A stretch of DNA of 64,000 bases from contig CAVUOD010000017.1 of assembly GCA_963743015.1 (NCBI GenBank), positions 207,207-271,206 of the forward strand. Direction: 5' to 3'. The notes under the pieces are model-generated. The model saw only the letters and a list, made by a program, of their open reading frames with translations, searched no databases and was not told the DNA's origin. Every line of letters begins with the position of its first letter. Positions within the stretch are counted from its first letter, which is position 1. The translations under genes were made by a program, and so were the position numbers. Shown here piece by piece: positions 36,877 through 46,274 of the stretch. The DNA comes from CAVSRC01 sp963743015. Lineage in GTDB: Bacteria > Pseudomonadota > Alphaproteobacteria > Rhizobiales > Kaistiaceae.

Positions 36877-37611
36877 ATGCATGATTCCTCAAGCGAATTG
36901 ACACCCGCCCCGGCCACGGCGGGCTCCATGCGCCCGCTCGCCGGGGCGCCCCCGGTCGAATGGGCGATCGCCGACCGCCCCGTCGATTATGACGAGGCCG
37001 TCGCCGCCATGGAGGCGCGGGTTGCCGCCATCAGGGAGGGAACGGCGGCCGAACGGGTGTGGCTGGTGGAGCACCCGCCGCTCTACACCGCCGGCACCAG
37101 CGCCAGAGAAGCCGATCTGCTGGCCCCGGACCGTTTCCCGGTCTACCGGACGGGGCGCGGCGGCCAGTACACCTATCACGGCCCCGGCCAGCGCGTTGCC
37201 TATCTGATGCTCGACCTCACCCGCCGCCAGCCCGACCTGCGGCTCTTCGTCCACACGCTGGAGGAATGGGTCATCCGCACGCTCGCCGCCTTCAACGTCA
37301 CCGCCGGGCGGCGCCAGGGCGCCGTCGGCATCTGGGTGAAGCGCCCGGAGAAGGGCATCGGCCGCGAGGACAAGATCGCCGCCATCGGCATCCGCGTGCG
37401 CCGCTGGGTGACCTTCCACGGCATCGCCCTCAACGTCGATCCGGTGCTCGAGCATTTCTCCGGCATCGTGCCCTGCGGCATCAGCAGCCAGGGCGTCACC
37501 AGCCTCGCCGATCTCGGCATTCCGGTCAGCATGGAAGAGGTCGACAGCGTCATGCGGCGCGAGTTCGAGGCGCTGTTCGGCGCCACGAGCCGGACAATCT
37601 TTCCCGGCTAA
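36877..37611 (+). CDS. lipB: Octanoyltransferase LipB
   Basis: The 244-residue enzyme moves octanoyl from acyl carrier protein to lipoyl domains, the first step of lipoate synthesis. RGGQYTYHGPGQ (94-105) is the LipB signature, Lys166 in EDKIAAIGIR and Cys200 in VPCGISSQG are the catalytic pair. The first ~28 residues extend beyond E. coli LipB. There is no lipA next door. Confidence 0.95.
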   Translation: MHDSSSELTPAPATAGSMRPLAGAPPVEWAIADRPVDYDEAVAAMEARVAAIREGTAAERVWLVEHPPLYTAGTSAREADLLAPDRFPVYRTGRGGQYTYHGPGQRVAYLMLDLTRRQPDLRLFVHTLEEWVIRTLAAFNVTAGRRQGAVGIWVKRPEKGIGREDKIAAIGIRVRRWVTFHGIALNVDPVLEHFSGIVPCGISSQGVTSLADLGIPVSMEEVDSVMRREFEALFGATSRTIFPG

Positions 37612-37617
37612 GCCCTT

Positions 37618-37902
37618 CTATTCCGTCGTCGGCAGCTGCGTGAAGCGGGTCAGTTCCGGGCCGGCATAGTCGCTCACCAGCACGTCGCGCACGTCGGCAA
37701 GCGCCGGCCCCTGACGGCATTCGGCGATCATCGCCGATATGGCATCGCTTTCGCCGATGAAGACGGCTTCGACGGTTCCGTCGCGCCGATTGCGGACCCA
37801 GCCGGCAACGTGGTGGCGGAACGCCTCGTGTTCGACAAAGGCGCGGAAGCCGACGCCCTGGACGCGGCCCTTGATCACCACGCGGATGGCCTGCACCAGC
37901 AT
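37618..37902 (-). CDS. Acylphosphatase
   Basis: The 94-residue enzyme of the small alpha/beta acylphosphatase fold has VIKGRVQGVGFRAF (catalytic Arg) and WVRNRRDGTVEA (Asn of the active site). It hydrolyses carboxyl-phosphate bonds. It converges with lipB, with a 6-base gap. Confidence 0.95.
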   Translation of the reverse strand: MLVQAIRVVIKGRVQGVGFRAFVEHEAFRHHVAGWVRNRRDGTVEAVFIGESDAISAMIAECRQGPALADVRDVLVSDYAGPELTRFTQLPTTE

Positions 37903-38091
37903 CAGCCGGCGGTCCCGTGGCTTTGGGCGCGGTCTGGATTGGCTTCGCCATCGCGCGCACGGCGCCGACGCGCCCCATGGAACTCCGCAAGCAGCATCGC
38001 GATTCCCCGCTTACCCCGTTCGGCTTGATAACATTACCATAATGCGTTTTGCTGAGGTCAATGCCGCCAGTCATTGCGGGAGGATTTCTTA

Positions 38092-38349
38092 TTGGCCCGC
38101 ATCTTTCTCAGTCATTCGAGCGCCAATGACGTCGATGCGGTGGCGCTCAGCGATTGGCTGACGACGGAAGGCTGGGATGACCTCGGCATCGCCGCCGGTC
38201 CCGGCAAGGTCCAGATCTTCGTCCGCCAGCCGGGTTTCGACGAGCTGGCCAAGGAGACCGAAGGCCGGCTGTCTGACCCCTGCAAGCCGCGCCGGGCCGG
38301 CACCTACGACACCGCGCCGTGCTGGCCGGACTGGCTGCGCAGCCATTAG
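38092..38349 (+). CDS. Short TIR-like protein, truncated, upstream of NADAR
   Basis: The product is 85 residues. TTG at 38092 is set by a strong GGGAGGA (38078-38084) seven bases upstream. The first 31 residues, ARIFLSHSSANDVDAVALS then DWLTTEGWDDL, are the beta-A/alpha-A start of a TIR domain, near-identical in style to the big TIR protein at 46-50 kb. After GIAAG the sequence leaves the fold (GKVQIFVRQPGFDELAKETE) and ends with CWPDWLRSH. The catalytic-Glu helix of TIR NADases is absent. It is therefore either a remnant of a larger TIR gene or a fused short protein. It is 15 bases upstream of the NADAR gene. Confidence 0.6.
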   Translation: MARIFLSHSSANDVDAVALSDWLTTEGWDDLGIAAGPGKVQIFVRQPGFDELAKETEGRLSDPCKPRRAGTYDTAPCWPDWLRSH

Positions 38350-38364
38350 GACGGAGCCCTGCCG

Positions 38365-38986
38365 ATGCGCCTGATCGCCAAGAACGGCATCGTCATCCTG
38401 GCGCCCGACAACATGGCGGAGGCCGACAGCCTGGAAATGCTTAGCCGGGAAAGCGAAGGCCGCGTCTTCCGCCTCTCCCATTCCGGGCGCGGCATCCAGT
38501 TCATCGATCTCGGGCCGGAGGACGAGGCCCGCAACCGGCCGATCAACATCACCTCACAGGCGCCGCCGCCCTTCGACCTCATTTCCAACTTCGCCCATAC
38601 GCCATTCGAGCTCGACGGCGCCCGCTACGCCAGCGTCGAAGGCTTCTGGCAGTCGCTGCAGGCAGACGACCCGGCGGAACGGGAGCGCATCGCCGCGCTC
38701 CACGGCAGCGAGGCCAAACGCGCAACGACCGGCGCAACGCGACGCGAGACTTTCGTTCATGGCGGCAAGAGCGTCCGCACCGGCACCTTCGCCCACTGGC
38801 GGCTGATGCGCCGTGCGGTCATCGCCAAGTTCGAGCAGAACGCGGCGGCCCGCGCCGCATTGCTGGCCACCGGCACGCGGCCGCTGACCCACAGGGTGCG
38901 GCCGGACAGCCGCACCATCCCCGGCGCGATCATGGCCGACATCTGGATGGCCGCACGCCGCCGGCTTCAGCGCGGCGGATCGCCGC

Positions 38987-38994
<8 letters not shown>
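38365..38994 (+). CDS. NADAR-domain protein with N-terminal extension
   Basis: Of its 209 residues, the C-terminal two-thirds is a NADAR/DUF1768 fold: DLISNFAHTPFELDGARYASVEG, the NADAR signature with S-N-F-x-x-x-P and a Glu in VEG, then RETFVHGGKSVRTGTFAHW. The N-terminal ~65 residues (MRLIAKNGIVILAPDN...GRGIQFIDLGPEDE) are an extension I do not recognise. NADAR proteins are linked to NAD+/ADP-ribose chemistry, including removal of ADP-ribose from guanine in DNA, and also to riboflavin-intermediate N-glycosidase activity. It is co-oriented with the short TIR-like gene. Confidence 0.8.
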
Positions 38995-40996
<2,002 letters not shown>

Positions 40997-41071
40997 AGGA
41001 ACTCGGGTAGCGCCCTACTGACCCGGCCTTTGTAGGCCGCGGCCGGCGCCTCGGCAATATTTACCGTGCGG

Positions 41072-42349
41072 TCAAACCACGAGAGCGACCTGGGCGAAGA
41101 GCACCGCGGCAGCCGCCAGGACGGCGGCCAGCGTGACCGCACCATAGCCGAAGCCGAAACCCGGCGTCCCGGCATAGAAGGCGATGCCGGTCTTGGTCAC
41201 CGAATTGGCCAGCGCCGCCGCGAAGATGGCCAGCGCCGCCTCTTGCGCCGTAACCACGGCGCCCTGAACCTGGGTGATCGACAGGGTGATGGCATCGACA
41301 TCGGCAAGGCCGGCGACCGCCGCCGCCCCGACCGCACCGCGCCCGCCGAACAGCGCCACCAGCCATTTCGACGCCACCAGGATGACCGCCAGCAGGGCCG
41401 CGAAGCGCAGCACCGCGGTGAGTTCGAAGGGATTGCGGAACGGCTTGCCGCCGCTCTCGCCGGCCTCGCCCGACCACCGCGCCTCATAGACCAGCGATGC
41501 GCCGAGCAGGACCAGAGCGGCCGCCACCAGCGGAGCGGTGAGCAGCGCCAGGTAGCGCGGGCCGAACAGCGCCACGATCACCAGAATGCGCAGGAACATG
41601 ATCGACGAGGCTGCCAACGCGCCGGCGAGCTGGATGGGCGCCGTGCCCGGCTGCTCCCTGGCCCTGCGCGCGAAGTCGATGGTCGCGGCGGTCGACGACA
41701 CCAGCCCGCCGGCGACACCGGCGAACAGCGCGCCATAGCGGGCGCCGACGACCCTGACCGCCACATAGCCGATGAAGGACACGCCGGCGATGGCGATGGT
41801 CATCAGCCACAGGGCATGCGGATTGATCGCCTCGTATGGCCCGTAGCCGCGATCGGGCAGCACCGGCAGGGCGATGAAGCTCATCGTCAGGAGGATGAGC
41901 GTTGCGCGCAGTTCCTCCCAGGTCAGCGTCTCGATCCACCGATGCAGCCAGCGCTTGGCGGCGAGCAGCACCGCCATGGCGACGGCCGCCGCCGCAGCGA
42001 CGGTCATGTCGCCCAGCACCGCCAGGCTGCCCAGAGCGAAAGTGAGCAGCGCGGCAATCAGCGTCGTCGCCCCGAAATCGCCCTCGCGTTCCGACTCGCG
42101 CCACTTGAACAGGGTGAAGCCGGCGGCGAAGGCGAAGAAGACCGCGGCAAAGGGTAGCGGGCCGACCTTGGCAAACAGCGCCGCCGACACCCCGCCGAGC
42201 AGGCCGATGAGGGCGAAGGTGCGCAGGCCGGCCGTGCGTTCGCCCTCGGCCTGGGTGCGCTCGCGCCAGCCGCGCTCGACACCGATCAGCAGGCCGATGG
42301 CCAGCGCCAGGCCCAGTCGTGTCAGCAGCTCCTGCTCGCTCATGGCCAT
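41072..42349 (-). CDS. MgtC/SapB-DUF4010 membrane protein
   Basis: The 425-residue protein has an N-terminal MgtC/SapB-like region (LALAIGLLIGVERGWRER, GLRTFALIGLLGG) and a C-terminal DUF4010-like region with about 8 helices (SSTAATIDFARRAREQ, LAGLADVDAITLSI). Such fusions are membrane proteins of unknown transport role; the MgtC half is linked to magnesium and ATPase control in other bacteria. ATG 42343 is an alternative start. Confidence 0.88.
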   Translation of the reverse strand: MAMSEQELLTRLGLALAIGLLIGVERGWRERTQAEGERTAGLRTFALIGLLGGVSAALFAKVGPLPFAAVFFAFAAGFTLFKWRESEREGDFGATTLIAALLTFALGSLAVLGDMTVAAAAAVAMAVLLAAKRWLHRWIETLTWEELRATLILLTMSFIALPVLPDRGYGPYEAINPHALWLMTIAIAGVSFIGYVAVRVVGARYGALFAGVAGGLVSSTAATIDFARRAREQPGTAPIQLAGALAASSIMFLRILVIVALFGPRYLALLTAPLVAAALVLLGASLVYEARWSGEAGESGGKPFRNPFELTAVLRFAALLAVILVASKWLVALFGGRGAVGAAAVAGLADVDAITLSITQVQGAVVTAQEAALAIFAAALANSVTKTGIAFYAGTPGFGFGYGAVTLAAVLAAAAVLFAQVALVV

Positions 42350-42443
42350 CCCTCCGGCTCATCTTAACCCCTCAACGGGCGCAAAAGGGCATCCACAGGC
42401 CCCGCCAAACCTGTGATTTGGAACGCCCGCAAAAATAGGATGA

Positions 42444-42478
42444 TTGAACGGATTGAATAAATCTGATTAATTGAACGG
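42444..42478. promoter_or_regulatory. Candidate GntR operator: direct repeats TTGAACGG in an AT-rich island
   Basis: TTGAACGG occurs at 42444-42451 and again at 42471-42478, flanking ATTGAATAAATCTGATTAAT, the most AT-rich stretch in a GC-rich region. It lies 55 bases before the GntR GTG start. The spacing of 27 bases (about 2.5 turns) suits a dimer pair. This is inference from pattern only. Confidence 0.45.
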
Positions 42479-42532
42479 AACCTCGGAAACACGAGGACGC
42501 CCGGGCGAATTCACGGGTTGGGAGGGCGGACT

Positions 42533-43291
42533 GTGCAGGACTTGCTCGCCACCATACGCGGCGTGCGGCCGCAGATGCGGGCCGCGGAAATCATTGGCCG
42601 GCGCATCGTCTCCGGCGGGCTGCTTCCCGGCACCATTCTCCCCAATTTCGATGAGCTTGCCGCCGAGCTGTCGATCTCGCGCCTGTCGGTGCGCGAGGCG
42701 ATGAAGGTGCTTGCCGGCAAGGGTCTGGTCTCGTCGAAACCGCGCCGCGGCACCGTGGTGCGCCCGCGCAGCGAATGGAGCCAGCTCGACGCCGACGTGC
42801 TGGTCTGGCAGATCACCGACGTTCCCGATGCCGATTTCGTCGCCAATCTGTTCGAGGTGCGCAACATCATCGAGCCGGATGCCGCGGCGATCGTCGCCAG
42901 GCGCGGCGACGTCGAGACAATCGCCGCGATGGAGCAGGCGCTGGCCGTCATGGCCGCGGCCGATGCGCAGGCGCTGGAATCGATCCGCGCCGATCTGTCG
43001 TTTCACAAGGCCCTGCTGAACGGCACCGGCAACGAATTCATCGCCGGCTTCGTGCCGCTGATCGAGACCTTGCTGTTCGTCACCCTGCATATCCAGCGCG
43101 ACACCCGCCCGGACCCCGGCAGGTTCGTGCCCGATCACAAGGCCATCCTCGAAGCGATCAAGCGCGGCGACGCGGAGGCAGCCCACAGGGCGACGCTGGT
43201 CATGCTGGAGGGCGCCGAAAAGGACGCCATGGACGGCATCAGCCTGCTGGCGGAAACCGGCGGCAAGGCAACCGCAAGGAGCACGTCTTAA
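42533..43291 (+). CDS. FadR/GntR-family transcriptional regulator of the sugar ABC operon
   Basis: The 252-residue regulator has an N-terminal winged helix (GRRIVSGGLLPGTILPNFDEL, SVREAMKVLAGKGLVS) and a C-terminal FCD ligand domain (ADLSFHKALLNGTGNEF). GTG 42533 follows GGGAGGG by six bases. Its stop overlaps the first base of the next ATG (TAATG), so regulator and transporter are co-translated. FCD-domain GntR proteins sense acids or sugars. Confidence 0.9.
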   Translation: MQDLLATIRGVRPQMRAAEIIGRRIVSGGLLPGTILPNFDELAAELSISRLSVREAMKVLAGKGLVSSKPRRGTVVRPRSEWSQLDADVLVWQITDVPDADFVANLFEVRNIIEPDAAAIVARRGDVETIAAMEQALAVMAAADAQALESIRADLSFHKALLNGTGNEFIAGFVPLIETLLFVTLHIQRDTRPDPGRFVPDHKAILEAIKRGDAEAAHRATLVMLEGAEKDAMDGISLLAETGGKATARSTS

Positions 43292-44088
43292 TGAGTGTTG
43301 CAGCCAATGAAACCGGCCAGGAGCGGCGAGAGGATTTCGAATCGATCGTACGCCTGCAGAACGTCCAGAAATATTTCGGCGCGGTGCAGGCCCTCAAGGA
43401 CATCAACCTTTCCGTCGGGCGCAACGAGATCGTCGGCCTGATCGGCGACAACGGCGCCGGCAAATCGACGCTGATCAAGGTGATGACCGGCGTCATCGCG
43501 CCGACATCCGGGCGGCTGTTCATCCGCGACAAGGAAATCAATCTTTCCGACTTCTCGGTGCGCGGGGCGCACAACCTGTCGATCGAGACGGTCTACCAGG
43601 ACAAATCGCTGGCCGACAAACAGCCGCTGTGGCGCAACTTCTTCGTCGGCCGCCAGATCACCAACCGCTTCGGCTTCATCGACATCAAGAAGGAAAAGGA
43701 AGTCGCCAATCAGATCCTGATCGACGTGATCGGCTTCCGCGGCGTCGGCATCACGGTCGATTCGACCGTCAGCAACCTGTCGGGCGGCGAACGCCAGGGC
43801 ATCGCGATCGGCCGCGCCATGCACTACAACGCCGATCTCATCGTGCTCGACGAACCGACCGCCGCGCTCGGCGTCGCCGAGGTGCGCAAGGTCATCGACT
43901 TCGTCCAGAAGATCAAGCAGTCGGGACGCGCCTGCCTCTACATCGAGCACAATCTCGCCCATGTCCACGAGGTCGCCGACCGACTGGTCGTTCTCGACCG
44001 CGGGTCCGTCGTCGCCGAGATCGAACCCAAAGACATGTCGGTCGTCGAACTGACCGATTACCTGATCCAGATTCAGGCCAAGCACTGA
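43291..44088 (+). CDS. CUT2 sugar ABC transporter ATP-binding protein (single nucleotide-binding domain)
   Basis: The 265-residue ATPase has IGDNGAGKSTLIKVMTG (Walker A), LSGGERQGIAIGRAM (signature) and LIVLDEPTAALG (Walker B). It has one NBD, like FrcA of rhizobia, not the double-domain RbsA. Its ATG overlaps the regulator stop and has AAGGAG upstream. It works with the permease and binding protein that follow. Confidence 0.92.
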   Translation: MSVAANETGQERREDFESIVRLQNVQKYFGAVQALKDINLSVGRNEIVGLIGDNGAGKSTLIKVMTGVIAPTSGRLFIRDKEINLSDFSVRGAHNLSIETVYQDKSLADKQPLWRNFFVGRQITNRFGFIDIKKEKEVANQILIDVIGFRGVGITVDSTVSNLSGGERQGIAIGRAMHYNADLIVLDEPTAALGVAEVRKVIDFVQKIKQSGRACLYIEHNLAHVHEVADRLVVLDRGSVVAEIEPKDMSVVELTDYLIQIQAKH

Positions 44089-44096
44089 GACGCCCA

Positions 44097-45155
44097 ATGG
44101 CCAAGCAAACGCAAAAACCCGCAATTTTCCGCATTGAAGGCCTGCCGATCATCATCGTGTTCGTGCTGCTGCTCGGCCTGTTCATGTACACGGCGCCGGA
44201 GGTCTTCCTGCGCCCGTTCATCTACACGACCTTCTTTTCGACGCTGCCGCCCCTGATCCTGCTCGCCATCGGCCTGACCTTCGTCATCGGCGCCGGCGAG
44301 ATCGACCTGTGTTTTCCGGCGATCATCGGCTTTTCCGGATTCGTCTTCGCCGTCCTCTTCAAGGAGTACAATCTCGGCTGGATCGCGGTAATCGTCGCAC
44401 TCGCCTCCGGGGTGATGATCGGCTTCATCAACGGCGTCCTCATCGCCAAGGTGGGCATCCCCTCCTTCATGGCGACGCTCGCCGCCCAGTTCTTCTGGTA
44501 CGGCATGGCGACCGTGCTGTCGGGCGGCAAGTCCTATGCGCTGCGCGGCGCCGAGGAGAGCTCGGTGTGGAAGGTGATCGTCGGCCGTCCCTTTGCCGGC
44601 ACCAACGCACCCGACTGGGTCCATCAGTTGCCGCTGCAATCGCTGTGGACGGTTGTGATCGTTACCTTCCTGTGGTTCATCCTGAACCGTCACCGCTTTG
44701 GCGAGCACGTCCTGTTCATCGGCGACTCCAACGACGTCTCGCGGGTGGTCGGCATCAACGTCGACATGGAGAAGATCAAGATCTTCACCCTGATGGGCCT
44801 GCTCGGTGCCATCGCCGCGATCATGCTGACGCTGGAGAACAAGAACTTCTTCGGCAATCAGGGCCAGGGCTACCTGCTCACCGGCATCGCTTCGGTGCTG
44901 ATCGGCGGCACGTCGATCTTCGGCGGACGGGCGACGATCATCGGCACCATCTTCGGCGCCTTCATCATCGGCATGATCGAGGCGGGCCTGGTCGCGACCG
45001 GCCTCACCGGCGCCTGGGTGCGCACGGTTCAGGGCCTCGTCTTCATGATCTCGATCATCTTCTACCTCTACGTCGACGAGCCGCAGCGCCGTCGGTCGTT
45101 CTTCGCACGCATGAGTTTTTCGAAGGATTTCGGCCGCACCAGTGCGGCTGAATAG
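44097..45155 (+). CDS. CUT2 sugar ABC transporter permease (RbsC/FrcC-like)
   Basis: The 352-residue inner membrane protein has about 10 helices. LAIGLTFVIGAGEIDLCFPAI is the BPD_transp_2 motif and VLIGGTSIFGGRATIIGTI follows. It begins 8 bases after the ATPase stop. CUT2 systems import pentoses, hexoses or sugar alcohols; the substrate is not readable here. Confidence 0.92.
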   Translation: MAKQTQKPAIFRIEGLPIIIVFVLLLGLFMYTAPEVFLRPFIYTTFFSTLPPLILLAIGLTFVIGAGEIDLCFPAIIGFSGFVFAVLFKEYNLGWIAVIVALASGVMIGFINGVLIAKVGIPSFMATLAAQFFWYGMATVLSGGKSYALRGAEESSVWKVIVGRPFAGTNAPDWVHQLPLQSLWTVVIVTFLWFILNRHRFGEHVLFIGDSNDVSRVVGINVDMEKIKIFTLMGLLGAIAAIMLTLENKNFFGNQGQGYLLTGIASVLIGGTSIFGGRATIIGTIFGAFIIGMIEAGLVATGLTGAWVRTVQGLVFMISIIFYLYVDEPQRRRSFFARMSFSKDFGRTSAAE

Positions 45156-45203
45156 TGGCACGCGCCAAGCGGCGCGGGCGAACAATGGAGGGAGAGAACA
45201 ATC

Positions 45204-46193
45204 ATGCAGGTAACCAAATTGCTGCTGGCCGGCGTGGCCGCAACGGCGTTGTTGGCCAGCGTCGGCGTGGCATCGGCCGCCGATCCGATCGGCAAAGGCC
45301 TGGTCATGTACATGCAGATGGGCGGCAACCCCGGCGACGGCGCGACACTCGCCCGCCAGACCGGCGCCGCGCAGGCCGCTGAGGCTCTCGGCGTCGAGCT
45401 GAAGGCGCAGTTTTCGGCCTGGGCGCCGGAGACCATGATCAACCAGTTCAAGGAGGCGGTCGCCGCCAAGCCGGACTGCATCGAGATCATGGGCCATCCG
45501 GGCGCGACCGCGTTCCATGACATCGTCAAGAGCGCCGTCGATCAGGGCATCGTGGTCACCGTCGGCAACTCGCCGATGACCTCGCTCCAGGACGAGTTCA
45601 AGACCAAGGGCATGGGCTATGCCGGCGTCGACCTTTATGCCGGTGGCGCGCTCACGGCCAAGTACATGCTCGCCCAGGGCCTCAAGGCCGGCGATCAGGC
45701 GATGGTCTACGGCGTGTTCTCGCAGGCCGAGCGCGGCCAGTCCGAGAAGGGCCTCGCCGACACGCTCGAGAAGGCCGGCCTCAAGGTCGACCGCCTTGAG
45801 ATCACCCAGGAGATCAACTCCGACACGTCGCTCGCCGTTCCGGTTCTGGTGTCCTACATCCAGAGCCATCCCGACCTGAAGGCGATCGGCACCCAGCACG
45901 GCGGCATCACCGGCGTTCTGGCCGAGATCCTCAAGAAGGCCGGCAAGAAGCCCGGCGACATCATCGTCGGCGGTATCGATCTGGCTCCGGCCACCATCGA
46001 CGGCCTGAAGTCCGGCTACATCTCGGCCACTCTCGACCAACTGCTCTATCTGCAGGGCTTCATGCCGGTCGTGCAGTGCGTCATGTCGGCCAAGTACAAG
46101 ATGCCCGGCCTCGACCTCAACACCGGCGCCGGCGCCGTGACGCCGCAGACCATCGGCGGCCTGGTCGACCTGATCGACGCGGGCATCCGCTAG
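45204..46193 (+). CDS. Sugar ABC transporter periplasmic binding protein
   Basis: The 329-residue protein has a signal peptide cut after VASA (about 24). The type I periplasmic binding fold is visible in VMYMQMGGNPGDGATLARQ and GGIDLAPATIDGLKSGYIS. It carries a GGAGGG ribosome site and lies last in the GntR-ATPase-permease-binding protein operon, followed by a strong terminator. The DSRQTGAAQ-like variant of the fold is common in rhizobial polyol/sugar systems; the ligand is unknown. Confidence 0.92.
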   Translation: MQVTKLLLAGVAATALLASVGVASAADPIGKGLVMYMQMGGNPGDGATLARQTGAAQAAEALGVELKAQFSAWAPETMINQFKEAVAAKPDCIEIMGHPGATAFHDIVKSAVDQGIVVTVGNSPMTSLQDEFKTKGMGYAGVDLYAGGALTAKYMLAQGLKAGDQAMVYGVFSQAERGQSEKGLADTLEKAGLKVDRLEITQEINSDTSLAVPVLVSYIQSHPDLKAIGTQHGGITGVLAEILKKAGKKPGDIIVGGIDLAPATIDGLKSGYISATLDQLLYLQGFMPVVQCVMSAKYKMPGLDLNTGAGAVTPQTIGGLVDLIDAGIR

Positions 46194-46226
46194 GACTGGA
46201 CGCTCCTCCCCTTTCGTGGAACCGGC

Positions 46227-46255
46227 AGCGCCGGCGGGAAACCGCCGGCGCTTTT
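46227..46255 (+). terminator. Intrinsic terminator after the ABC operon
   Basis: AGCGCCGGCGG-GAAA-CCGCCGGCGCT followed by TTTT lies 34 bases after the binding-protein stop. The GC arm of 11 bp and GAAA loop make it very stable. It also separates this operon from the convergent TIR-STAND gene. Confidence 0.93.
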
Positions 46256-46274
46256 GCGTCGGCCCCGGCGACAC

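Noticed and set aside
36877..36960. Fused or truncated lipB start
   Set aside because: The first 28 residues precede the LipB core without harming it; the length is in the normal range for alphaproteobacteria.
37739..38161. 140-residue open frame over the acylphosphatase and the gap before the TIR-like gene
   Set aside because: The part overlapping the acylphosphatase is a shadow. The rest has no ribosome site or family pattern.
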